A model generated the notes under the pieces. That model saw only the letters and a program-made list of their open reading frames with translations, was not told the origin of the DNA and searched no databases. Below are positions 1-5,697 of a DNA stretch of 6,097 nucleotides, one piece after another. Position numbers and translations under genes: made by a program. Where the stretch lies: NCBI GenBank assembly GCA_013695055.1, contig JACDBF010000059.1:1-6097 (forward strand). Direction: 5' to 3'. Numbering within the stretch: position 1 is the stretch's first letter; the number at the start of each line of letters is the position of its first letter. The DNA is from Actinomycetota bacterium (lineage in GTDB: Bacteria; Actinomycetota; CADDZG01; WHSQ01).

Positions 1-542
1 GCTGTGGCGTCAATGGGACCATGCTCATCGGGCCGAACTGTCCCGGCGTTATCTCGCCGGGCAAAGCGAACGTCGGCATCATCCCCGGCGAGATCTGCGA
101 GCCCGGCCCGATCGGGCTCGTGTCCCGTTCCGGGACATTGACCTATCAGATCGTGCACGAGCTATCACAGCGCGATCTCGGTCAGTCGACCTGCGTTGGG
201 ATCGGAGGCGATCCGATACCGGGCTCCAACTTCATCGACCTCCTTGAGGAGTTCGAAGCCGATCCCGAGACCGAGCTGGTCGTGATGGTAGGAGAGATTG
301 GGGGCGACGCCGAAGAGCGGGCTGCCGAATGGGCCACGGACAATATGGATACCCCTATCGTCGCCTACATCGCGGGGCTCACCGCTCCGCCGGGCAAGAG
401 AATGGGTCATGCCGGCGCGATCGTCTCGGGATCCAAGGGCACCGCGAAGGCCAAGATCGAAGCGCTCGAGGCCGCCGGCATTCGGGTGGGCAAGAACCCG
501 GCCGAGGTGGCCGAGTTAGTGGCCGAGCTGCGCGCCGGCTGA
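1..542 (+). CDS. sucD: Succinyl-CoA ligase (ADP/GDP-forming) alpha subunit, 5' truncated by the window edge
   Basis: SucD pairs with SucC to interconvert succinyl-CoA and succinate, coupled to nucleoside diphosphate phosphorylation, in the cytoplasmic TCA cycle. The reading frame is already open at position 3 (Cys-Gly-Val-Asn-Gly-Thr before the first Met at 21), so the gene starts upstream. About 179 residues are visible against about 290 for the family; the N-terminal CoA-binding Rossmann part is mostly missing. Visible family motifs are LIGPNCPGVISPG, SRSGTLTYQ, GQSTCVGIGGDPIPGSNF and MVGEIGG, whose Glu codon is at 294-296. KRMGHAGAI carries the phospho-accepting His, codon 408-410. All are textbook for SucD and look intact. 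The stop TGA (540-542) shares its A with the ATG of the next gene. SucC would be expected just upstream. Identification is very secure; nucleotide specificity (ATP or GTP) is set by SucC and cannot be judged here. Confidence 0.97.
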   Translation, partial: CGVNGTMLIGPNCPGVISPGKANVGIIPGEICEPGPIGLVSRSGTLTYQIVHELSQRDLGQSTCVGIGGDPIPGSNFIDLLEEFEADPETELVVMVGEIGGDAEERAAEWATDNMDTPIVAYIAGLTAPPGKRMGHAGAIVSGSKGTAKAKIEALEAAGIRVGKNPAEVAELVAELRAG

Positions 543-1600
543 TGGGGATTCGCTCGGTAGAGGGCGTGGCCGGTCCTCCTTGGGAACGAGAGTTACGCGG
601 GACGGTGGACAAGCTCGTCATCGAGTCCGAGCTCCTCGAGGGAAACCCTCTCGGGGACCCAACCAAGCGGCCCTTGTACGCTTATCTTCCGCCCGGGGTC
701 AACGACTCGACCGACGTGAGGTTTCCTTCGATCTACGTCATTCTCGGCTTCACGGGCCAGCTTGACATGTGGCTCAACCGCGCTCCTCTCGAGGCCACCA
801 TGCTGGAGCGCGTCGACGATCTTTTCTCGTCGGAGGACGTGCCACCGGCGATAGTCGTGTTCGTGGACGCGTGGACCTCTTACGGAGGTTCGCAGTTCAT
901 CAATTCGGTCGGCACGGGGCCCTACATGGACTATCTCTGCGATGAGGTCTGTACCTTTGTCGACGACCGCTATCCGACGATCTCCGATCGGGCGCACCGC
1001 GGCCTCACGGGCAAGTCGAGCGGCGGCTACGGCGCAATGGTCGTGCCCATGCTGCGCCCCGACATCTTCGGCGCGCTTGCGTCCCATGCGGGAGACGCCC
1101 TATTCGAAGCGAGTAACCTGCCCGACTTCCCGCGCGTCGCCCGGCACCTTCGAGACCATTTTGATGGCTCTTGGGATGTCTTCTTCGAGCGTTTGAGGGG
1201 CGAGGATCATCTCGATTGGGATCGCTTCGGGGGCCCGCTCGAGATCTACGGCTATGCGTCATGCTATTCGCCCGACGAGAGCCGCCCGGGCAAGGCCTTG
1301 CTGCCCTTCGAGATAGGCACCGGCCGCCTCGTCGATGAGATCTGGGAGAAGTGGCTGTCGTGGGATCCCGTGCGCATGGCGCCCCTGCACACCGACGCGC
1401 TCTCCGGCATGAAGCGCATCTACTTGGACGCGGGCCGATCCGACGAATACTTTCTCGACCTCGGCGCGCAGGCGTTTTCCGACGAGCTCACCAAGGCGGG
1501 CATCGAGCACACGCTCGATCTCTTTGAGGGCAAGCACGGGGGCATTCAGTACCGTTACCCCTTGGCTTTGAAAGCCCTCGCCGAGGCCTTGGCACCGTGA
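542..1600 (+). CDS. Cytoplasmic alpha/beta hydrolase, esterase D / S-formylglutathione hydrolase-like family
   Basis: This 352-residue protein looks like a serine esterase of the family holding esterase D, S-formylglutathione hydrolase and antigen 85 (Pfam Esterase, PF00756). The nucleophile elbow is GKSSGG, with Ser159 as probable nucleophile. The likely acid is Asp301 in DAGRSDEYF and the likely base His332 in EGKHGGIQYRY. LYAYLPPG (45-52), YVILGF (65-70) and GGSQFINSVGTG (115-126) are also family-like. No signal peptide or membrane segment is visible, so it should be cytoplasmic. The frame stays open further upstream inside sucD (to an ATG at 329), but the family-like N-terminus starts near residue 20, and ATG 542 overlaps the sucD stop (TGATG), so translational coupling decides the start. 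There is no good Shine-Dalgarno of its own. It is longer than typical S-formylglutathione hydrolases (about 280 residues); the extra length is a segment around 185-285 between Ser and Asp. The substrate is unknown; family assignment is firm, exact function is not. Confidence 0.88.
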   Translation: MGIRSVEGVAGPPWERELRGTVDKLVIESELLEGNPLGDPTKRPLYAYLPPGVNDSTDVRFPSIYVILGFTGQLDMWLNRAPLEATMLERVDDLFSSEDVPPAIVVFVDAWTSYGGSQFINSVGTGPYMDYLCDEVCTFVDDRYPTISDRAHRGLTGKSSGGYGAMVVPMLRPDIFGALASHAGDALFEASNLPDFPRVARHLRDHFDGSWDVFFERLRGEDHLDWDRFGGPLEIYGYASCYSPDESRPGKALLPFEIGTGRLVDEIWEKWLSWDPVRMAPLHTDALSGMKRIYLDAGRSDEYFLDLGAQAFSDELTKAGIEHTLDLFEGKHGGIQYRYPLALKALAEALAP

Positions 1601-1612
1601 CCTAGAAGAGCG

Positions 1613-2197
1613 ATGCCGGGCCGAATCGTCGTGCTCCTCTCGGGTGCAGGCTCCAACATGGAGGCCCTGGCCGATGCCTGCGAACAGGACGAGGTTCCAG
1701 CGCGCGTGCTCGGCGTGGTCGGAGATCGCGCCTGCCGAGGTATCGAGCGCGCTCGTCGGCGGGGCATAGGCGCATTCGTAGTCGACTTCAAGGGCTTTAC
1801 CGATCGCGAAGGATGGAACCGAGCCCTCCTCGAGCGCGTGCGCGCGTTCGAGCCCGATCTCGTGGTGTCCTCTGGATTCATGCGCCTCCTCTCGCCGGCA
1901 TTCGTAGACGAGTTTCCTGCAAGGCTCATCAACCAGCATCCGTCGCTGCTTCCGGCTTACCCCGGGGCCCACGCAGTGCGCGACGCTCTGGTCGCCCGCG
2001 CCGAGAAGACCGGGGCGACGATCCACTTCGTGGATCACGGAGTGGATACCGGGCCCATCTTCCTTCAGGAAGTGGTGGCGATAGAACCCGGTGACACCGA
2101 AGCCTCACTCCACGAGCGCATCAAGGAAGTCGAGCGCCGCCTCCTCCCGGAAGCATGCCGTCTCCTCCTCGAACGACGATGGCGAGGCACTGCCTAA
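1613..2197 (+). CDS. purN: Phosphoribosylglycinamide formyltransferase (GAR transformylase)
   Basis: PurN transfers the formyl group of 10-formyl-tetrahydrofolate to glycinamide ribonucleotide, the third step of de novo purine synthesis, in the cytoplasm. The 194-residue product is of normal length. The phosphate-binding loop is LLSGAGSNMEAL (8-19). The catalytic trio is in place: Asn107 and His109 in INQHPSLLP and Asp145 in GVDTGP, each one position from the E. coli Asn106, His108 and Asp144. SGFMRLLSPAFV (87-98) is also diagnostic. The sequence after the first strands (VVGDRACRG) lacks the usual 'SN' of the E. coli enzyme, as I recall for actinobacterial PurN. It starts 12 nt after the esterase stop, with a modest purine-rich site AGAAGAG at 1604-1610 only 2 nt from the ATG, so it probably relies on co-transcription with sucD and the esterase. 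It works with PurH and FolD encoded downstream. Confidence 0.97.
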   Translation: MPGRIVVLLSGAGSNMEALADACEQDEVPARVLGVVGDRACRGIERARRRGIGAFVVDFKGFTDREGWNRALLERVRAFEPDLVVSSGFMRLLSPAFVDEFPARLINQHPSLLPAYPGAHAVRDALVARAEKTGATIHFVDHGVDTGPIFLQEVVAIEPGDTEASLHERIKEVERRLLPEACRLLLERRWRGTA

Positions 2198-2214
2198 CCG
2201 GGCCCCCCACGGTT
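2196..2214. terminator. Weak hairpin in the purN / membrane-gene convergent gap
   Basis: AACCG (2196-2200) and CGGTT (2210-2214) can form a 5-bp stem with a 9-nt C-rich loop. It spans the 18-bp gap between two convergent stops and overlaps the purN TAA. There is no U-tract on either side beyond a short TTT, and the stem is short, so termination activity is only a possibility. Confidence 0.2.
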
Positions 2215-2215
2215 T

Positions 2216-2617
2216 CTAACGAGTGGCGCTGGAGCGAGACCTGGTCGCCTCCGGCACGAAGCGCGTTGCGATCGTGATCAGTAGGTGAGCGACGCCGAAC
2301 ACTATGAAGAACACCGTCGGTGGAGTTTCGCCCGAGAAGCCGAGCACGAACGGGGCCGCGATGAGCGCGATTGCGAGCACGTAGTCGAGCACAACGTGTA
2401 CTGAGATTGCGAGGCCGTTAACCAGGCTGGTGGGCCCCGCTGTCGTGCCGGCCACCAGTAGAATGACGATCCCGACCGCCACTGATACCCCGGTGGCCGT
2501 CGAGGAATCGAAGTTGAACAGCAACGGTGAGGCAATGAAGAGCGCGCCGGCGGCGTATTCGATGATCCCGTGCACGGAGGCCGGAATCGGCCCGTCGCGC
2601 AGCAGGGGATTTGACAT
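2216..2617 (-). CDS. Small four-helix membrane protein with two SPW-repeat-like units
   Basis: This 133-residue protein is almost wholly hydrophobic, with about four membrane helices (near 17-35, 42-60, 69-92 and 101-120) and a short basic C-terminal tail (RSRSSATR). It is an internal duplication: residues 14-36 (SVHGIIEYAAG...FNF) align with 72-94 (SVHVVLDYVLA...LGF) at an offset of 58, sharing Ser-Val-His, Tyr, Ile-Ala, Pro and the final Phe. IASPLLFNF and IAAPFVLGF resemble the SPW-repeat membrane family (PF03779), which has no firm biochemical role that I know of. ATG 2617 is the first possible start after an in-frame TAG at 2627-2629. No Shine-Dalgarno is visible, and a TAGACT box lies 6 nt upstream, so it may be translated leaderless. 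It sits on the opposite strand between purN and purH and is probably a single-gene unit. Existence is well supported by the patterned hydrophobicity and internal repeat; function is unknown. Confidence 0.82.
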   Translation of the reverse strand: MSNPLLRDGPIPASVHGIIEYAAGALFIASPLLFNFDSSTATGVSVAVGIVILLVAGTTAGPTSLVNGLAISVHVVLDYVLAIALIAAPFVLGFSGETPPTVFFIVFGVAHLLITIATRFVPEATRSRSSATR

Positions 2618-2623
2618 GGTCGG

Positions 2624-2629
2624 AGTCTA
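2624..2629 (-). promoter_or_regulatory. Probable -10 box (TAGACT) for the SPW-like gene
   Basis: On the minus strand TAGACT fits the actinobacterial TANNNT -10 pattern. If its last base is -7, position +1 falls on the A of the ATG at 2617, which predicts a leaderless transcript. No recognisable -35 is seen 16-18 bp upstream. Confidence 0.42.
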
Positions 2630-2634
2630 GCGGA

Positions 2635-2652
2635 CTAGGGGTAGGGCTAGGA
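2635..2652. repeat. Three tandem hexamers CTAGGG-GTAGGG-CTAGGA before purH
   Basis: Three consecutive 6-bp units at 2635-2640, 2641-2646 and 2647-2652 share the core TAGG. A related CTAGCG lies at 2627-2632. The array fills the 43-bp divergent gap between the SPW-like gene and purH and ends 8 nt before the purH GTG. The last unit supplies both an AGGA that could act as a Shine-Dalgarno and part of a TAGGAT -10 box. Confidence 0.5.
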
Positions 2653-2653
2653 T
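2648..2653 (+). promoter_or_regulatory. Probable -10 box (TAGGAT), or Shine-Dalgarno, for purH
   Basis: TAGGAT fits TANNNT and would put transcription start at about 2660, one base before the GTG at 2661. The AGGA within it (2649-2652) is also spaced 8 nt from the GTG, a good ribosome-binding distance. Both readings are possible; the same motif cannot do both jobs in one transcript. No -35 is evident. Confidence 0.42.
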
Positions 2654-2660
2654 CCGGCTG

Positions 2661-4187
2661 GTGAAGATAAGGCGAGCGTTGCTGAGCGTGTCCGACAAGC
2701 GGGGCATAGTCGAGCTGGGCCGGGCGCTCGCAGCCGCGGAAATCGAGATCGTCTCGTCGGGCGGCACGGCTGAAGCATTGAGCACGGTGGGCGTTCCGGT
2801 GAAGCGCGTGGCCGATGTTACCGGAACGCCGGAGATCCTCGATGGGCGCGTAAAGACCCTTCATCCCAAGATCCACGGAGGGATCCTGGCCGACAGGCGC
2901 AAGGTCGACCATATGCGCACTCTCGAGCGAGAGGGCATAACCGCGATCGATCTCGTCGTGTGCAATCTTTATCCCTTCGAGCAAACCGTATCGGCCCCTG
3001 AGGTCTCCGAAGAAGAGGCGGTCGAGAACATCGACATCGGCGGGCCCGCGATGGTGCGGGCGGCCGCGAAGAACTTTCACTCGGTCGCGGTGGTCGTAAA
3101 TCCCGATAGATACGGTGCGCTCGGCGCCTTGATTTCCGCAACCGGAGAGATCCCGCTCGAGACTCGCCGGGAGCTCGCTCTGGAGGCGTTCTCTCACACG
3201 GCTGCATACGACACTGCCGTGGCCGGCTACCTCGCCGTTGGACAGGCGGCGCTGCCCGGTCGTCTCTTCCTTTCGGCCGGCAAGGTGCTGGACCTCCGAT
3301 ACGGAGAAAACCCGCAGCAAGAGGCCGCTCTCTACTCGGGTGACGCCTCGGGCGGGATTGCCACTGCGACGAAGCTGCACGGGAAGGAGCTCTCCTACAA
3401 CAACTTGTTGGACGGGGACGCCGCCTTGGAGCTGGCGAGCGATTTCGAGGAGCCCGCCGCAGCCATAATCAAGCACTCCAATCCATGCGGCGTTGCGATC
3501 GCATCAGATATCGCGACCGCATACGAACGGGCTCTCGAGTGCGATCGAACCTCGGCATTCGGCGGCATCGTTGCCCTCAATCGCACCTGCGATCTTTCCA
3601 CCGCGCAGGCGATCGCCGGCATCTTCACCGAGGTGGTCATCGCCCCGGGGTTCGAGGCCGATGCGTTGGCGTTGCTCGAGACTAAGAAGAGCATGCGCGT
3701 GCTGAGAGCCGGGAGAGTCACCGGCGTAGTGCCTGGTTCTGAGCTGAGAAGCATTGGGGGCGGCTTGCTCGTGCAATCGTCGGATCCCGTCGACCGCGCG
3801 GGCGACGCGAAGGTGGTTACCAAGAGGGAGCCGACATCCGAGCAATGGACCGACCTGCGCTTCGCCTGGGTCGTCGTAAAGCATGTGAAATCCAATGCGA
3901 TCGTGCTCGCCAGGGACGCCGCCGCGGTCGGGGTGGGCGCAGGGCAGATGAGCCGAGTGGAAGCGACCGAGCTCGCCGCCCGGCGGGCGGGCAGACGCGC
4001 GGCCGGGACCGTATGCGCGTCGGACGCGTTCTTTCCTTTCAGGGACGGGCTCGATGCCGCGGTGGCTGCGGGAGCGGTTGCTGTGATTCAGCCGGGCGGT
4101 TCGGTCGGCGATGACGAGGTCATCGCTGCAGCCGACGAGCACGGGGTCCCGATGGTATTCACCGGTCGCCGCCATTTCCGTCATTGA
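2661..4187 (+). CDS. purH: Bifunctional AICAR transformylase / IMP cyclohydrolase
   Basis: PurH catalyses the last two steps to IMP: formylation of AICAR with 10-formyl-tetrahydrofolate, then ring closure. The 508-residue product is near the usual bacterial length. The N-terminal cyclohydrolase domain (about 1-195) shows LSVSDK, SSGGTAEAL, TGTPEILDGRVKTLHPK, CNLYPF and ENIDIGGPAMVRAAAKN; Lys65, Tyr104, Asp125 and Lys137 correspond to active-site residues described for the human enzyme. The transformylase domain (about 200-508) shows LRYGENPQQ, LSYNNLLDGDAALEL, IKHSNPCGVA with the catalytic Lys271-His272 pair, CDRTSAFGGIVALN, VKHVKSNAIV, GAGQMSRVEA, SDAFFPFRDGLD and the conserved C-terminal FTGRRHFRH. 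GTG 2661 is the only reasonable start, because an in-frame TAG lies at 2628-2630 and the family N-terminus begins here. It has its own divergent promoter region, so expression may be uncoupled from purN. Its last 29 bp overlap the MFS gene tail to tail. Confidence 0.98.
   Translation: MKIRRALLSVSDKRGIVELGRALAAAEIEIVSSGGTAEALSTVGVPVKRVADVTGTPEILDGRVKTLHPKIHGGILADRRKVDHMRTLEREGITAIDLVVCNLYPFEQTVSAPEVSEEEAVENIDIGGPAMVRAAAKNFHSVAVVVNPDRYGALGALISATGEIPLETRRELALEAFSHTAAYDTAVAGYLAVGQAALPGRLFLSAGKVLDLRYGENPQQEAALYSGDASGGIATATKLHGKELSYNNLLDGDAALELASDFEEPAAAIIKHSNPCGVAIASDIATAYERALECDRTSAFGGIVALNRTCDLSTAQAIAGIFTEVVIAPGFEADALALLETKKSMRVLRAGRVTGVVPGSELRSIGGGLLVQSSDPVDRAGDAKVVTKREPTSEQWTDLRFAWVVVKHVKSNAIVLARDAAAVGVGAGQMSRVEATELAARRAGRRAAGTVCASDAFFPFRDGLDAAVAAGAVAVIQPGGSVGDDEVIAAADEHGVPMVFTGRRHFRH
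4106..4128 (-). terminator. Hairpin inside purH 3' coding, possible terminator for the MFS gene
   Basis: GCGATGAC (4108-4115) and GTCATCGC (4119-4126) form a perfect 8-bp stem with a GAG loop, extendable by a G-U and a C-G pair to 4106/4128. It lies about 30 nt past the MFS stop, read on the minus strand, with no U-tract. The same bases encode the conserved Asp-Asp-Glu-Val-Ile-Ala of PurH, whose codons are naturally near-palindromic, so coincidence is quite likely. Confidence 0.2.
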
Positions 4188-5610
4188 GATAGAGAAGGGC
4201 CTCGCTCGGCTCGCGTTCCGAGCGAGATCGCGCGGGCTCGTCGGCACTGTGCTCCCCCCGCTCTTCGATGTCGCGCAAGCCAGGAAGGAGAAGAAAGGCC
4301 AGCACCGAAAAGCCCCCGAGGACCCCGGCCCCGGCCAGCGTGGCCTCTTTCCCTATCGCTTGGGCGATGGGGCCGGTCAACGCGAACGACAGCGGGGTGA
4401 GGCTCGTCGACACGAGCCAGTCGAGACTCGAGACTCGGCCCAAGAGCTCGGGCGGAACGAGCTTGTGGATCAGCGTGCCCCACACGATGAGTCCCGCAGT
4501 GAAGGTCGCCCCGATGGTTACGCTCGCTAACATCGCTTGCCATGTGGCCCCGGCGATCGCGTAGTAAGCGATCACGAAAGTACCGATGGACCAGTTGAGG
4601 TACATGAAGGTGACGTTCCGGCGAGGAAGGCCTCCTTGCCCGATAGCGAGTGACGCGACGATGGAGCCGACGCCTCCAACGGCGAGGATCAAGCCGTAGT
4701 CTCCGGCGTCGCCACCGATGTTCTCTTTCACGATGAAGGGCACGAGGACTTGCAGGGGGCCCGAAAAGCACAACAGAGCGATCGCTGCCGCCATCAGGGT
4801 CCCCCACAGCCACGTATGGGAGCGCACGAAGCTAAAACCCTCTTTTATCTCCGTCACGACCGAGCTTTGCTTCGCGCCCGCAGACAGAGCTCTCGGCCGA
4901 TGACGGATGAGCGCCACACACAACGCGGATACCAGGAAAGAACCGGCGTCGATCAAGAAAGCTCTTCCCGAGCCCCATGTGGCAACCATCAATCCTCCGA
5001 TGGCGGGCCCCACCAAGCGGAAGGCGATGGGACGAACGAACTGATCCAGCGAGTTCGCCTCGACCAAGAGGTTTTGGGGAACGATGTCGGGGACGATGGC
5101 TCCGAACGCAGGCATGAAGAAGGCGTCTCCGGCCCCGTAGATCGCAACGAGAACGAAGATGTGCCATAGCTCTATGACTCCTGTGACCGACAGGAATCCC
5201 AGCGCTCCGATCGCCGCCGCCCGTACGATGTCTGCGCCGATCATGACGGCGCGACGGTCGACGCGGTCGCTCACCACTCCTCCAATCAAGAGGAACAGGA
5301 CCTGAGGCACAGTCCATGCCACTCCCACCGCGGAAAGTGCGGTGGGGACGTCGGACAGTCGAATAACTTGCCAGGCGATGGCAACGAAGTAGAGGCCGTC
5401 GCCGAGAAGCGAGATGGTCATGCCCACCCACAAGAGGGAGAAGTCCCTGAGCTTGAGAGGGCTGAGCAGCCCGTGCTTAGCGGGCCTCGAGCTGCGTGAC
5501 GCTTCCTCGGGCGCCGGGTCGTCGAGCGACAGCGGCCCGGGCGGAGCAAGTGGGGCCGATTCCGGCCTCGGCGGGGCCTTGGCATCTTTCGGCACGACGC
5601 TCTTCGCCAT
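4159..5610 (-). CDS. MFS drug/siderophore-exporter-like transporter (MFS_3 / DHA3 type)
   Basis: This 483-residue inner-membrane protein has about 12 predicted helices (roughly between residues 57 and 445), typical of a major facilitator. LLSPLKLRDFSLLWVGMTISLLGDGLYFVAI is spread over 48-78 and matches the opening of the DHA3/MFS_3 group (EntS and macrolide-efflux-like proteins). The loop after helix 2 carries motif A, GGVVSDRVDRR (110-120). ANSLDQFVRP followed by GPAIGGLMVATWG (185-213) and the LLGRVSSLDWL stretch (389-399) are also typical. Residues 1-47 are a Pro/Ala-rich cytoplasmic extension and the tail after 446 is charged. The substrate cannot be told; efflux of a drug-like or siderophore-like compound is the family expectation. 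An in-frame TGA at 5631-5629 makes ATG 5610 the most upstream ATG, and a TATCAT box 7 nt before it fits. It converges on purH with a 29-bp overlap and diverges from folD; no functional link to purine synthesis is visible. Confidence 0.93.
   Translation of the reverse strand: MAKSVVPKDAKAPPRPESAPLAPPGPLSLDDPAPEEASRSSRPAKHGLLSPLKLRDFSLLWVGMTISLLGDGLYFVAIAWQVIRLSDVPTALSAVGVAWTVPQVLFLLIGGVVSDRVDRRAVMIGADIVRAAAIGALGFLSVTGVIELWHIFVLVAIYGAGDAFFMPAFGAIVPDIVPQNLLVEANSLDQFVRPIAFRLVGPAIGGLMVATWGSGRAFLIDAGSFLVSALCVALIRHRPRALSAGAKQSSVVTEIKEGFSFVRSHTWLWGTLMAAAIALLCFSGPLQVLVPFIVKENIGGDAGDYGLILAVGGVGSIVASLAIGQGGLPRRNVTFMYLNWSIGTFVIAYYAIAGATWQAMLASVTIGATFTAGLIVWGTLIHKLVPPELLGRVSSLDWLVSTSLTPLSFALTGPIAQAIGKEATLAGAGVLGGFSVLAFLLLPGLRDIEERGEHSADEPARSRSEREPSEALLYLNDGNGGDR
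4201..4226 (+). terminator. Probable purH terminator hairpin, inside the MFS coding region
   Basis: CTCGCTCGG (4201-4209) and CCGAGCGAG (4218-4226) form a perfect 9-bp G+C-rich stem with an 8-nt loop, starting 13 nt after the purH TGA. There is no U-tract, as is common for terminators in high-G+C actinobacteria. The same bases encode the charged, poorly conserved MFS tail (about residues 462-470, Arg/Ser/Glu-rich), where protein constraint is weak, which favours the stem being selected. Confidence 0.5.
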
Positions 5611-5617
5611 CCCTTGG

Positions 5618-5623
5618 ATGATA
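5618..5623 (-). promoter_or_regulatory. Probable -10 box (TATCAT) for the MFS gene
   Basis: TATCAT on the minus strand fits TANNNT closely and lies 7 nt before the ATG at 5610, which predicts a start of transcription at or one base before the ATG. The intervening CCAAGGG abuts the ATG, too close for a normal Shine-Dalgarno. No -35 is recognisable. Confidence 0.45.
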
Positions 5624-5658
5624 GGGGCTCACGCATGCGGAGGCCGAGAGAGGGTCGA

Positions 5659-5664
5659 TAGGAT
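5659..5664 (+). promoter_or_regulatory. Probable -10 box (TAGGAT) for folD
   Basis: This is the same hexamer seen before purH. It would place transcription start near 5671, giving a leader of about 27 nt before the folD GTG, long enough to hold the Shine-Dalgarno at 5689-5693. No clear -35 is present. Confidence 0.4.
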
Positions 5665-5688
5665 GCGCCGCTGTGCGTCGTTCGAGAG

Positions 5689-5693
5689 AGGAG
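5689..5693 (+). promoter_or_regulatory. Shine-Dalgarno of folD (AGGAG)
   Basis: AGGAG, within the purine run AGAGAGGAG (5685-5693), lies 4 nt before the GTG at 5698. It supports a GTG start for folD and is the strongest ribosome-binding site in the window. Confidence 0.7.
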
Positions 5694-5697
5694 TCCT

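Noticed and set aside
329..541. Longer esterase start at ATG 329 inside sucD
   Set aside because: The added 71 residues are an Arg/Gly/Ser-rich out-of-frame reading of conserved sucD; the ATG at 542 overlapping the sucD stop fits the family N-terminus.
593..1087. A 164-codon minus-strand open frame opposite the esterase
   Set aside because: The esterase frame holds the catalytic motifs; this one has charged, motif-free sequence typical of antisense G+C-rich frames.
1259..2038. A 259-codon minus-strand open frame opposite the esterase end and purN
   Set aside because: No domain motif is visible, and it lies opposite two confidently assigned genes; third-position G+C bias explains the lack of stops.
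2611..2616. A perfect TTGACA (-35 consensus) just before the purH gap
   Set aside because: The TANNNT box before purH is 31 bp away, far from the 16-18 bp needed, and TTGACA here is simply the complement of the first codons of the minus-strand gene.
2418..3476. A 352-codon open frame on the minus strand across the purH start and the SPW-like gene
   Set aside because: It is antisense to the well-identified PurH N-terminal domain, runs out of frame through the membrane gene, has no recognisable motif and is rich in Arg, Gly and His as expected for a shadow frame in G+C-rich DNA.
3504..4247. A 247-codon minus-strand open frame opposite the 3' half of purH
   Set aside because: Composition is that of a shadow frame, it overlaps the MFS gene on the same strand in another frame, and PurH motifs are intact beneath it.
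5632..5639. Palindrome CGCATGCG between the MFS and folD promoters, as a possible operator
   Set aside because: An 8-bp palindrome is expected by chance about once in 250 positions, no second copy is seen in the window, and no regulator gene is nearby.
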